Positions 50,003 through 58,547 of a DNA stretch of 64,000 bases are shown piece by piece. The position numbers and the translations under genes were made by a program. Source of the DNA: an uncultured Lachnospiraceae bacterium (GTDB lineage Bacteria; Bacillota; Clostridia; Lachnospirales; Lachnospiraceae); contig CATJIO010000095.1 of assembly GCA_949740725.1 (NCBI GenBank), forward strand, positions 22,078 to 86,077, written 5' to 3'. Each line of letters opens with the position of its first letter. The stretch's first letter is position 1. The notes under the pieces are model-generated. The model saw nothing but the letters and a program-made list of their open reading frames with translations, ran no database searches and had not been told where the DNA came from.

Positions 50003-51073
50003 TTAGCTCCTTTCGTCCTTTGTCTGAATTAATGCGTTGATTCCATAGTATAATGCTTTCTTTTCTACATCACTCATCTTTTCCTTCTGAAGGGTACGGA
50101 TATAAAAACCGATCATATCGCTGGGATGCTCGGCGAAAAGCTGGGCAAAGTCGTATTGGGGCTCAGAGTCGTCCTTAATTTGAGCAATGCGGAAGCGGGA
50201 TTCCAGTATATCCAAATCAAAGGAAATATCTGGATCTCGCATTCCCCGGATAAAAAAGCGGTAAATATGCTGTAAGCCCCGCCGCTGGATTTCCTGGGAA
50301 ATGCGGGAGGCTAACTCAGTATTGGTTGTTTTCGGTGTGACATTTACCGCCAAGGAGATATATTGGGACTGGCACAGGGGATGAAATTCCAGAGCGGTTA
50401 CTTCCCGGGTGACTGGATGAATCTCCCCAATAAAAACGCCGTGAGCTCCGGTTTCTGTTTTATCCAGGGGCTCTAAGGAACCACAGTAAGCGGCCCGCCG
50501 TTCCAGGATGGTCTGGGGCTTGTGAATATGCCCAAGGGCAATGTAGGAAAAGGGGCAGGAAGCAAGGTGATTCTTATCCATAGGCAGGTGGGTATTATCA
50601 CCACCATGAGCTAAGAGGATTTGGATCCGGCCGTTGTCCGGAATATCGATGTGATCCAGCCGTGGATCGGTGATCTCCGGCGTATAGTAGCTGAATCCGT
50701 AGACCTCTGTATTGCAGTCAGAAAAGACAACTGAGTCCAGTGTTTCATTCATAAAGAAGGTAACATTGGGACACCAGGTAAAGCTCATCAGAGCAGAATT
50801 TGCCCGAATGCGGTCATGGTTTCCGGCGATCAGTACCACGTGAACCGATGGGATGGTGGAAAAGAGATAATTCACCTCTTTTAAGTCTCTGGCTAGAGGC
50901 TGACGATGAAATAAATCTCCTGCGATAAAAAGGAAATCCACCTCCCGTTCCCTGGCCAGCCGGATGACTTCCTCAAAGGTTTCTTTAATGGCCTGGGAGC
51001 GTTCCCGGGACCAGGGCTTGTCGCTGTCCGGACTCATGCCCCAATGAATATCACCTGTGTGTATAAACTTCAT
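50003..51073 (-). CDS. SbcD/YhaO-like metallophosphatase (DNA repair exonuclease family)
   Basis: The start at 51073 (MKFIHTGDIHWG) has GGGAG upstream; the track start at 51136 lies in the asnS end. The 356 residues show GDIHWG, IAGDLFH, AGNHDRI, LLAHGG and LGHIHKPQ, the calcineurin-like motifs of Mre11/SbcD/YhaO. It should be the nuclease partner of the YhaN-like ATPase. It follows asnS by 19 bases. Confidence 0.9.
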   Translation of the reverse strand: MKFIHTGDIHWGMSPDSDKPWSRERSQAIKETFEEVIRLAREREVDFLFIAGDLFHRQPLARDLKEVNYLFSTIPSVHVVLIAGNHDRIRANSALMSFTWCPNVTFFMNETLDSVVFSDCNTEVYGFSYYTPEITDPRLDHIDIPDNGRIQILLAHGGDNTHLPMDKNHLASCPFSYIALGHIHKPQTILERRAAYCGSLEPLDKTETGAHGVFIGEIHPVTREVTALEFHPLCQSQYISLAVNVTPKTTNTELASRISQEIQRRGLQHIYRFFIRGMRDPDISFDLDILESRFRIAQIKDDSEPQYDFAQLFAEHPSDMIGFYIRTLQKEKMSDVEKKALYYGINALIQTKDERS

Positions 51074-51092
51074 AAAGTTTCTCCCTGTTCCT

Positions 51093-52484
51093 TTACAGTT
51101 CGCAGTTGTTAACGGTTCTTGGGAAGGGGATGACATCGCGGATATTTCCCATGCCGGTGAGGTACATCACGCACCGTTCAAAGCCTAAGCCAAAGCCAGA
51201 GTGGCGCGCAGAACCGTATTTCCTCAAGTCAAGGTAGAAGTCATAGTCCTCCTTCTTTAAGCCCAGTTCATCCATACGGGCGGTCAGCTTCCCATAGTCG
51301 TCCTCTCTCTGGCTGCCGCCGATAATTTCCCCAATTCCGGGAACCAGACAGTCCATGGCGGCCACGGTCTTCCCGTCATCGTTCATCTTCATGTAGAAAG
51401 CCTTAATTTCTTTCGGATAATCCGTGACAAAAACTGGGCGTTTAAAAATTTCCTCGGTGAGACAGCGTTCATGTTCAGTCTGTAGATCGCATCCCCAGAA
51501 TACCTTATAGTCAAATTTTTCATTATGTTGTTCCAGAAGGCGGATTGCCTCAGTGTAAGTAACTCGTCCAAACTGGGAGCTTAGCACATGGTTTTATCGG
51601 TCTAAAAGTCCCTTGTCCACAAACTGGTTAAAGAAATTCATCTCCTCCGGCGCATGTTCCAGCACATACTGAATCACATGCTTTAACATGCCCTCCGCCA
51701 TGGCCATATTATCGTCTAGGTCGGCGAATGCCATTTCCGGCTCGATCATCCAGAATTCTGCTGCGTGGCGGGTGGTATTGGAATTTTCCGCCCGGAAGGT
51801 GGGGCCGAAGGTGTAAATATTCCGGAAAGCCAAAGCGTAGGTTTCACCATTCAACTGGCCGCTTACGGTCAGGTTTGTGGGTTTACCAAAGAAATCCTGA
51901 GAAAAGTCAGGCGTTCCCTCAGGCGTTTTCGGGATGTTATTGATGTCCATGGTAGTCACCTGAAACATTTCCCCGGCGCCCTCACAGTCGCTTCCAGTAA
52001 TAATCGGAGTGTGGACATAGACAAAGCCCTGCTCCTGGAAATATTGATGAATGGCATAGGCGATGAGGGAACGAACCCGGAATACCGCCTGGAAAGTATT
52101 GGTCCTGGGACGAAGATGGGAAATGGTTCGCAGGTATTCAAAGGAGTGGCGTTTTTTCTGCAAGGGATAGTCTGGAGCGGAAATACCTTCCACAGTTACC
52201 TGGGATGCCTGGATTTCAAAGGGCTGCTTGGCCTGGGGCGTAGGGGTAAGGATCCCCTTTACAATCACCGCAGAGCCTACCCCAAGCTTTGCGATTTCTG
52301 CAAAGTTCTCCATAGTATCGTGGTATACAATCTGGATTGGGTCGAAAAAGGTTCCATCGCTTACGATCAGAAATCCGAAGGCTTTGGAATCCCGGTTGCT
52401 GCGTACCCATCCTCCGATGGAAACCTCTTTGTCAAAGTAATCCTCTCTTTGCTGATAAAGCTCTTTTATCGTTGTTAAGTTCAT
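51093..52484 (-). pseudogene. asnS: Asparaginyl-tRNA synthetase interrupted by an in-frame TAA
   Basis: Reading on from 52484, 296 residues match AsnRS: OB-fold ([19 protein letters not shown]), motif 2 ([15 protein letters not shown]). They end in VDKGLLDR, then TAA at 51594-51596, and the same frame continues [20 protein letters not shown] to motif 3 ([15 protein letters not shown]) and a stop at 51093. The whole is 464 codons, which is normal AsnRS length, so the only fault is one codon. A Leu TTA changed to TAA would explain it. A truncated protein lacks motif 3 and would not work. A base-call error, a real null allele (with Asn-tRNA made by GatCAB) or suppression are the options. The promoter lies at 52537-52565. 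Confidence 0.9.
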
Positions 52485-52536
52485 AATTATCGGTCTCCTT
52501 TTGTTTTCTTGATTTTTTTGGAGCTCTTTCGTACAA

Positions 52537-52565
52537 ATTATACTTTATTTTTTTCAGGGATTCAA
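52537..52565 (-). promoter_or_regulatory. Promoter of asnS
   Basis: TTGAAT, 17-bp spacer, TATAAT on the minus strand, about 50 bases before the asnS ATG. The leader is too short for a T-box riboswitch. Confidence 0.7.
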
Positions 52566-52658
52566 GGCCTGACCAGATATTTCGCAGCCAGATATCTGGT
52601 ATGGGGCGAAATATGTTGAACTATGCACAAATAAGGGTAATTTTAGAAAAAAATTTTG

Positions 52659-52687
52659 TTCACTATTTATGGGTTGTGTGATATAAT
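52659..52687 (+). promoter_or_regulatory. Promoter of glgC-glgD
   Basis: TTCACT, 17-bp spacer, TATAAT preceded by TGA (extended -10). It lies 37 bases before the GTG start of glgC. Confidence 0.7.
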
Positions 52688-52723
52688 TAGAGATAACAAA
52701 ATATTACAGCAAGAGGTGATTAC

Positions 52724-53998
52724 GTGATTAAAAAAGAAATGATTGCCATGCTTTTAGCTGGCGGCCAAGGAAGCCGTCTGGGAGTGCTGACGGCGAAGGT
52801 AGCGAAACCAGCAGTATCCTTTGGAGGGAAGTACCGCATTATCGACTTCCCGCTAAGCAACTGTATTAATTCTGGTGTAGATACCGTTGGCGTTTTGACA
52901 CAATATCAGCCTTTACGTTTAAATACCCATATCGGAATTGGCATTCCTTGGGATTTAGACCGTAATGTAGGCGGCGTTACCATTCTTCCCCCTTACGAGA
53001 AGAGCAAGGGAAGCGATTGGTACACAGGTACAGCGAATGCGATTTACCAAAATCTGGAATACATGGAAAACTATAATCCGGATTATGTTTTAATCCTGTC
53101 AGGCGATCACATTTATAAGATGGATTATGAAGTGATGCTGGATTACCATAAGGCCAATAGCGCTGACATCACCATTGCCGCCATGCCGGTTTCTATTGAG
53201 GAGGCAAGCCGCTTTGGAATTGTTATTACTGATGACTCCAACCGGATTCTGGAGTTTGAGGAAAAGCCGCCGGTTCCCAGAAGTAATTTAGCTTCTATGG
53301 GAATTTATATCTTTAGCTGGCCGGTGCTTAAGGAAGCGCTGATCAAGATGAAGGATGAACCAGGGTGTGATTTCGGTAAACACATTATCCCCTATTGCCA
53401 TGGGAAGGGTGATCGGGTATTTGCCTACGAGTATAATGGATACTGGAAAGATGTGGGGACCCTTGGCTCTTATTGGGAAGCCAATATGGAGCTGATTGAT
53501 ATTATTCCTGAATTCAACCTGTATGAGGAATACTGGAGGATCTATACCAAGAGTGATATTATCCCGCCCCAGTACATTTCTGGCGAAGCCCGGATCGAGA
53601 AAAGCATCATCGGCGAGGGAAGCGAGATCTACGGGGAAGTGGCTAACTCTGTGATCGGCGCAGGCGTTGTCATCGAAAGAGGCGCAATAGTTCGGGATTC
53701 CATCATTATGCAGGGCTGCCGAATTGGCCGGGATGTAAAGGTGACCAAGGCGATTTTGGCGGAAGATGTGCAGGTGGGAGACGGCACAGAGTTGGGAGTC
53801 GGGGAGTATGCCAACAGCACCTATAATCCCAAAGTATATCAGTTCGACCTGGTAACCATTGGAGAACACTCGGTGATTCCGGAGCATGTCAAAGTAGGAA
53901 AGAATACAGCGATTTCCGGAGTAACTCTCCCGGAGGATTATCCGGATGGTCTGCTGGCCAGCGGCGATTACATAGTAAAGGCAGGTGGCATAAGATGA
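52724..53998 (+). CDS. glgC: Glucose-1-phosphate adenylyltransferase GlgC (GTG start)
   Basis: The 424-residue protein starts at GTG 52724, after AAGAGGTG. It has [31 protein letters not shown] (nucleotide-binding loop and Lys), [21 protein letters not shown], and a C-terminal left-handed beta-helix with hexapeptide repeats. It makes ADP-glucose for glycogen. It overlaps glgD as ATGA, so the two subunits are made together. The branching enzyme is 37 kb away. No glycogen synthase is seen in the window. Confidence 0.96.
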   Translation: MIKKEMIAMLLAGGQGSRLGVLTAKVAKPAVSFGGKYRIIDFPLSNCINSGVDTVGVLTQYQPLRLNTHIGIGIPWDLDRNVGGVTILPPYEKSKGSDWYTGTANAIYQNLEYMENYNPDYVLILSGDHIYKMDYEVMLDYHKANSADITIAAMPVSIEEASRFGIVITDDSNRILEFEEKPPVPRSNLASMGIYIFSWPVLKEALIKMKDEPGCDFGKHIIPYCHGKGDRVFAYEYNGYWKDVGTLGSYWEANMELIDIIPEFNLYEEYWRIYTKSDIIPPQYISGEARIEKSIIGEGSEIYGEVANSVIGAGVVIERGAIVRDSIIMQGCRIGRDVKVTKAILAEDVQVGDGTELGVGEYANSTYNPKVYQFDLVTIGEHSVIPEHVKVGKNTAISGVTLPEDYPDGLLASGDYIVKAGGIR

Positions 53999-55116
53999 GG
54001 GCAATCGGTATCGTATTAGCAGGCGGAAACAGTAAGCGGATGAAGGAGCTTTCCAATAAGCGGGCGATTTCAGCTATGCCGGTAGCAGGGAGTTACCGAA
54101 GTATTGATTTTGCATTGAGCAATATGACCAATTCTCACATCCAGAATGTGGCGGTATTTACTCAGTATAATTCCCGCTCCTTAAACTTGCATCTAAGTTC
54201 TTCCAAGTGGTGGGACTTTGGACGAAAGCAAGGCGGGCTATTCGTATTTACCCCCACCATTACTGCAGAGAGTAGTGACTGGTACAGGGGAACGGCAGAT
54301 GCGCTGTATCAAAATCTAAACTTTTTAAAGACCAGTCACGAGCCCTATGTAGTGATCGCTGCCGGCGATGGGGTGTATAAGTTGGATTACAATAAAGTGT
54401 TGGAGTACCACATTGAGAAAAAGGCTGATATCACCGTGGTCTGCAAGGATATGCGGGAGGGGGAGGATGTGACCCGCTTCGGTTGTGTCAAAGTAAATGA
54501 GGACGGGCGGATTATCGAATTTGAGGAGAAGCCCATGGTATCAGATGCCAACACTATTTCTTGCGGTATTTATGTGATTCGCAGACGTCAGCTGATCGAA
54601 CTGATCGAGCGCTGCGCGGCAGAGGATCGATATGACTTTGTAAAGGACATCTTGGTACGTTATAAGAACTTAAAGCGGATCTATGCGTACAAGATGGAGG
54701 GATACTGGAGCAATATCGCTTCGGTTGAGTCTTATTATGAGACCAATATGGACTTTTTAAAACCAGAGGTTCGGGATTATTTCTTTAAGCAATATCCAGA
54801 TGTTTACTCCAAGATTGATGATCTGCCTCCGGCCAAGTACAACCCTGGAGCAGTGGTGAAAAACAGCCTGATTTCCAGCGGATCCATCATCAACGGCACG
54901 GTGGAAAATTCTGTACTCTTTAAAAAAGTATATATTGGAAATAATTGTATCATCAAAAATTCAATTATTTTAAATGATGTTTATATCGGCGACAATACGG
55001 TCATTGAAAACTGTATCGTAGAAAGTCGCGATACCATTAGGGCGAATACCACACATATCGGAACAGAAGATAAAATTAAAATTGTCTTAGAGAAAAACGA
55101 GAGATACACCGTATAA
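53995..55116 (+). CDS. glgD: GlgD, glucose-1-phosphate adenylyltransferase-like regulatory subunit
   Basis: The 373-residue protein has the nucleotidyltransferase fold but a changed loop ([31 protein letters not shown]) and [13 protein letters not shown] where GlgC has SGDH. This pattern is known for GlgD, which has little activity alone and adjusts GlgC in Firmicutes. The C-terminal beta-helix shows [24 protein letters not shown] overlap with glgC gives tight coupling. Confidence 0.94.
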   Translation: MRAIGIVLAGGNSKRMKELSNKRAISAMPVAGSYRSIDFALSNMTNSHIQNVAVFTQYNSRSLNLHLSSSKWWDFGRKQGGLFVFTPTITAESSDWYRGTADALYQNLNFLKTSHEPYVVIAAGDGVYKLDYNKVLEYHIEKKADITVVCKDMREGEDVTRFGCVKVNEDGRIIEFEEKPMVSDANTISCGIYVIRRRQLIELIERCAAEDRYDFVKDILVRYKNLKRIYAYKMEGYWSNIASVESYYETNMDFLKPEVRDYFFKQYPDVYSKIDDLPPAKYNPGAVVKNSLISSGSIINGTVENSVLFKKVYIGNNCIIKNSIILNDVYIGDNTVIENCIVESRDTIRANTTHIGTEDKIKIVLEKNERYTV

Positions 55117-55145
55117 AAGACCAGTGTAAGCGGAGGGGTTTTATT

Positions 55146-55427
55146 ATGCAGATAACAGATGTAAGAGTAAGACGAATTGAGAAAGAAGGGAAGATGAAAG
55201 CCATCGTATCTATCACGTTGGACAACGAATTCGTCATTCATGATATTAAAGTGATAGAGGGGGAGAAGGGATTGTTCATCGCTATGCCCAGCCGTAAGGC
55301 GGCGGACGGCGAGTACCGGGATATCGCCCATCCCATTAATTCCGGAACCAGAGACATGATTCAGCAGGTGATTTTAGATAAATACGAATATACCCTGCTA
55401 GAGACTGCAGAGGAAGCTGCAGAATAA
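55146..55427 (+). CDS. spoVG: SpoVG
   Basis: The 93-residue protein ([47 protein letters not shown]) is a typical SpoVG, an RNA- and DNA-binding regulator linked to septation, sporulation and exoprotein control. It lies 29 bases after glgD on the same strand and ends in a strong terminator, so it may ride the glgCD transcript. GGAGGGG precedes the ATG. Confidence 0.96.
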   Translation: MQITDVRVRRIEKEGKMKAIVSITLDNEFVIHDIKVIEGEKGLFIAMPSRKAADGEYRDIAHPINSGTRDMIQQVILDKYEYTLLETAEEAAE

Positions 55428-55448
55428 AAAGAATACAATATCATGTAA

Positions 55449-55498
55449 GGCTGCTGTACTCAGAGAAGGGTACAGCAGCTTTAAAAAAAATTTTTTCT
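55449..55498 (+). terminator. Terminator after spoVG
   Basis: GGCTGCTGTAC and GTACAGCAGC(TTT) form a 10-11-bp stem with a 9-base loop. A/T-runs follow (TTTAAAAAAAATTTTTTC). Confidence 0.85.
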
Positions 55499-55516
55499 TT
55501 TATCGCCCTGGTGTAT

Positions 55517-55544
55517 TTGCAAAAACCAAATATCGGTATATAAT
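55517..55544 (+). promoter_or_regulatory. Promoter of the LytTR gene
   Basis: TTGCAA, 16-bp spacer, TATAAT, about 25 bases before the start at 55569. Confidence 0.6.
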
Positions 55545-55568
55545 CAGTTAGGGAGGTAGAGGGGAATT

Positions 55569-56309
55569 ATGAAAGTTGCAGTTTGTGATGATGACCGCTT
55601 TGCGCTGGAGCGAGTGGTAGGTATGATTCGCGGAATGGACATTGTGAAACTCTGCGATGTTTATCAAAATGTTCCTGACCTGGTAAAGGCAGTAAAGAAT
55701 AAAAAGCATTACGATATCGTTGTGATGAATATTGGTGGTGGATCCGGCTTTGACGGAATTAATGGGGCAAGGCGGCTGGGAGAACTGGATGCGGACACGA
55801 AGATTATTTATATGACCAGATACACAGAGAAGTATGTTCAGGAGATTTTTTTAAGCCCTGCCAATCTAAGCGGTTTTCTTGTAAAGCCGGTAGATGAGGA
55901 GATGCTGAAAAAAAACCTGCAGAAAGTAATGGAAACCAGAGCCAGACCGGAGAATCAAAAAATGGAGATTACTTATAGACATCAGGTGGTATCGATACCA
56001 TACGATGATATCCTTTATCTGGAGAGTATGGGGCACTTGGTGGTTGCCCATACCAAGAAGGGGGATTACCGCTCCTATGACCGGCTGGAGAAGGTAAAGG
56101 AGCGGCTCCCAGGAAATTTTGTCCATTGCCATAAGAGCTATGTGGTAAATATGGACTGTATTCAACGGATTGATAAAAACAGGATATTCCTGATAAACAG
56201 CAAAGAGCTGCCCATCAGTAAGTCCCGGTATGGGGAAACTAGAGAGCGGTATTCCCTGTATACAGAGCAGCTGCTGCTGGCTTTAAAGAATGGAGGCCAT
56301 TCCTTTTAA
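55569..56309 (+). CDS. LytTR-type response regulator with Asn at the phosphorylation site
   Basis: The 246-residue protein has a receiver domain (CDDDRFALERV, YMTRYTEKYV, LVKPVDEEML) and a C-terminal LytTR DNA-binding domain (ILYLESMGHLVVAHTKKGDYR, FVHCHKSYVVNMDCIQRI). Where a phospho-acceptor Asp is expected, at residue 54, the sequence reads DIVVMNIGGG with an Asn (codon AAT at 55728). No histidine kinase adjoins it. It is therefore likely phosphorylation-independent, or controlled by another input. GGGAGG precedes the ATG. Its 3' end overlaps the converging oxidoreductase gene by 27 bases. Confidence 0.9.
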   Translation: MKVAVCDDDRFALERVVGMIRGMDIVKLCDVYQNVPDLVKAVKNKKHYDIVVMNIGGGSGFDGINGARRLGELDADTKIIYMTRYTEKYVQEIFLSPANLSGFLVKPVDEEMLKKNLQKVMETRARPENQKMEITYRHQVVSIPYDDILYLESMGHLVVAHTKKGDYRSYDRLEKVKERLPGNFVHCHKSYVVNMDCIQRIDKNRIFLINSKELPISKSRYGETRERYSLYTEQLLLALKNGGHSF

Positions 56310-57698
56310 AATGCTTCTGGCTACGCTGATACCATTGGCAGAGGCCTGCTGTAAGCCGCGGGTTACGGAGGCGCCGTCGCCGATGGCCCGGAGACCGCGG
56401 ACGCTGGTCTCAAAGTCACGATCCACCACAACTTTATTTGAGTAGAATTTTACTTCCACTCCATAAAGAAGCGTTTCATCGCTGGCGATGCCGGGGGTCA
56501 CTTTGTCCAGGGCCAGGAGCATCTCCTTGATATCTACCATAATTCGGTGGGGAAGTACCAGGGACAGATCTCCGGGAACCGCGTCTTTTAAGGTAGGAAT
56601 CAGATTATTGCGGCAAAGACGTTCTTCCGTGGTGCGGCGACCCCGCTGGAAGTCTCCAAAGGTCTGAACCAGGATCCGGCCGTCGCAGAGCATATTGCTC
56701 AGCCGGGCAATGTGCTTTCCGTATTCGATAGGCGTTTTAAAGGGCTTGGTAAAGTTTTTGGACACCAACAGAGCGAAATTTGTATTATTAGTTTTAAATT
56801 CTTTGGACTTATATGCATGCCCGTTCCCTACAGCCAGTCCATCCTCGTAGTATTCTGTGGCCACCTCACCAGAAGGATTAGTACAGAAGGTTCGCACCTT
56901 ATCATCGAAAGTGGGAGTGTAGTAGACCAGCTTCGCCTCATAGAGATTTTTATTTAGGAATTCCATGATCTCATCCCGGACTTCCACCCGGACACCGATA
57001 TCCACCGTGCCTACCTGGGTTTCTATGCCGTGGTTCCTGCAGATATGGGAGAACCAGTCTGAGCCTTCCCGGCCAATGGCAGAAACCACCTGGGAAGAGT
57101 AATAGGTTTCATCCTGGCTGGTTACCACGCCTTTAACCTGAGAATCTTCGATAAGGATATCCTTCACCATGGTGTTAAACTTCATGGTAATGTTTTGCTG
57201 GAGCAGGTGATCCTGAAGGCGGGTATAGATTTTATATCCTTCCTCGGTTCCAAGATGACGGATAGGGCATTCAATCAGCTTTAAATTAGCGCCGATGGCC
57301 TTGCGGCGGATCTCTTGAATTTCCGCCTGTTTGTCTATGCCGTATACATTCGTATCCGCGCCAAATTTCAGGTAAATATTGTCTGATTCCTGGATTAGGG
57401 TCTTTGCTTCTTCATAGCCCAGAATCTCCGGAAGATGTCCGCCCACATCAGGAGAGAGGGACAGCTTTCCGTCGGAAAAGGCTCCGGCTCCGGCGAAACC
57501 GGTAGTGATGGAGCAGGGCTGGCAGCCGACGCAAGATCTGGTGGTACGCTTAGGGCAGACCCGTTTTTCAATGGGGCGGCCTTTTTCAATCATTAAGATG
57601 TTTAGATCTGGCTTTTTCTGGATTAATTCATAGGCGCAGAAGATGCCGGAGGGTCCGGCGCCGATGATAATTACATCGTAGCAATTTTTGTGGTTCAT
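56283..57698 (-). CDS. FAD-dependent dehydrogenase (COG2509-like)
   Basis: The start at 57698 (MNHKNCYDVIIIG) has AGGGGG upstream; the track start at 57800 lies before it without support. The 471 residues have the FAD site IIIGAGPSGIFCAYEL, then CPKRTTRSCVGCQPCSITTGFAGAGAFSDGKL with clustered cysteines and the C-terminal GDGASVTRGLQQASANGI. It resembles uncharacterised FAD dehydrogenases of the geranylgeranyl-reductase or BaiN kind. The substrate is unknown. It is convergent with the LytTR gene. Confidence 0.85.
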   Translation of the reverse strand: MNHKNCYDVIIIGAGPSGIFCAYELIQKKPDLNILMIEKGRPIEKRVCPKRTTRSCVGCQPCSITTGFAGAGAFSDGKLSLSPDVGGHLPEILGYEEAKTLIQESDNIYLKFGADTNVYGIDKQAEIQEIRRKAIGANLKLIECPIRHLGTEEGYKIYTRLQDHLLQQNITMKFNTMVKDILIEDSQVKGVVTSQDETYYSSQVVSAIGREGSDWFSHICRNHGIETQVGTVDIGVRVEVRDEIMEFLNKNLYEAKLVYYTPTFDDKVRTFCTNPSGEVATEYYEDGLAVGNGHAYKSKEFKTNNTNFALLVSKNFTKPFKTPIEYGKHIARLSNMLCDGRILVQTFGDFQRGRRTTEERLCRNNLIPTLKDAVPGDLSLVLPHRIMVDIKEMLLALDKVTPGIASDETLLYGVEVKFYSNKVVVDRDFETSVRGLRAIGDGASVTRGLQQASANGISVARSILKGMASIL

Positions 57699-57870
57699 AA
57701 GGCATACCCCCTGTGAAAAGATTTGCAAAGAAATACCAGCATACAAAAATAGAAGCTTATAGTCAACTATTTTCGGCAGCTGGTAGAAACGTTCAACCAA
57801 TTATGAACTTATATAAGCAAGACAATTAAAGTCTATCATAGAAAAATGGAAATGACAAGGGGAAAACCAT

Positions 57871-57899
57871 TTGATTTTTTCGAAAATTAGGGATATAAT
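57871..57899 (+). promoter_or_regulatory. Promoter of pth-mfd
   Basis: TTGATT, 17-bp spacer, TATAAT in the divergent gap with the oxidoreductase gene. Transcription would start near 57906, just before a compact hairpin. Confidence 0.7.
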
Positions 57900-57913
57900 A
57901 AAGCAAAAACACA

Positions 57914-57934
57914 CCCGGCATGATTCATGCCGGG
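57914..57934 (+). promoter_or_regulatory. Hairpin at the 5' end of the pth-mfd transcript
   Basis: CCCGGCATG and CATGCCGGG form a tight stem in the first 30 bases of the leader. No T-run follows, so it is more likely an mRNA-stabilising or regulatory hairpin than a terminator. Confidence 0.45.
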
Positions 57935-57968
57935 CTGTTGTAGTGTAGAATGGAAGGTCAGGTTTACG

Positions 57969-58547
57969 ATGTATTTGATTGCAGGTTTAGGTAATCCCAC
58001 AAAAGAATATGAAAGAACCCGCCATAATGCGGGTTTTGACACGATTGATACCCTGGCGGATAAACATGGCATCACGGTAGCTGAGAGGAAGCACAGGGCT
58101 CTATGCGGCAAGGGGATGGTGGGAGGTGAAAGGGTTTTGCTCATGAAGCCCCAGACCTTTATGAACTTAAGTGGGGAGAGCATTCGGGATGCCGCGGATT
58201 TCTACAAGATTGAGCCGCCGCAGATAATGATTATCTATGATGATATTAGTCTGGAGGTGGGGCAGCTACGGATTCGCACAAAGGGCAGCGCCGGGGGGCA
58301 TAATGGGATTAAGAGTATTATCTCCCATTTAAAGTCCCAGGAGTTTCTCAGGATCAAGATTGGCGTAGGGGCGAAGCCTGATCGGATGGATCTGGCGGAT
58401 TATGTGCTGAGCCGGTTTTCCCAGACAGACCGGGCGGTGATGGAGGATGCTTTTCAGTCTGCGGCAGAGGCAGTGGAGCTGATGATTACCGAGGGGGCAG
58501 AAGCGGCAATGAATCAGTATAATCGGAAAAATAGGGGGAGTATATGA
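57969..58547 (+). CDS. pth: Peptidyl-tRNA hydrolase
   Basis: I start at 57969 (MYLIAGLGNPTKEYERTRHN), with GGAAGGTCAGG upstream; the track start at 57927 covers the leader hairpin. The 192 residues have the catalytic His in RTRHNAGF, MKPQTFMNLSGES, IYDDISLEVG and GSAGGHNGIKSI. It recycles peptidyl-tRNA. The TGA overlaps the ATG of mfd (ATGA), so they are coupled. Confidence 0.96.
   Translation: MYLIAGLGNPTKEYERTRHNAGFDTIDTLADKHGITVAERKHRALCGKGMVGGERVLLMKPQTFMNLSGESIRDAADFYKIEPPQIMIIYDDISLEVGQLRIRTKGSAGGHNGIKSIISHLKSQEFLRIKIGVGAKPDRMDLADYVLSRFSQTDRAVMEDAFQSAAEAVELMITEGAEAAMNQYNRKNRGSI

Noticed and set aside
51594-51596. Selenocysteine or pyrrolysine recoding in asnS
   Set aside because: The codon is TAA, not TGA or TAG, and Leu is expected at the site.
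52485-52723. T-box riboswitch for asnS
   Set aside because: The leader between promoter and ATG is only about 45 bases and lacks specifier or antiterminator elements.
53288-54004. 238-aa minus-strand ORF
   Set aside because: It lies opposite glgC, which is certain, and has no recognisable domain.
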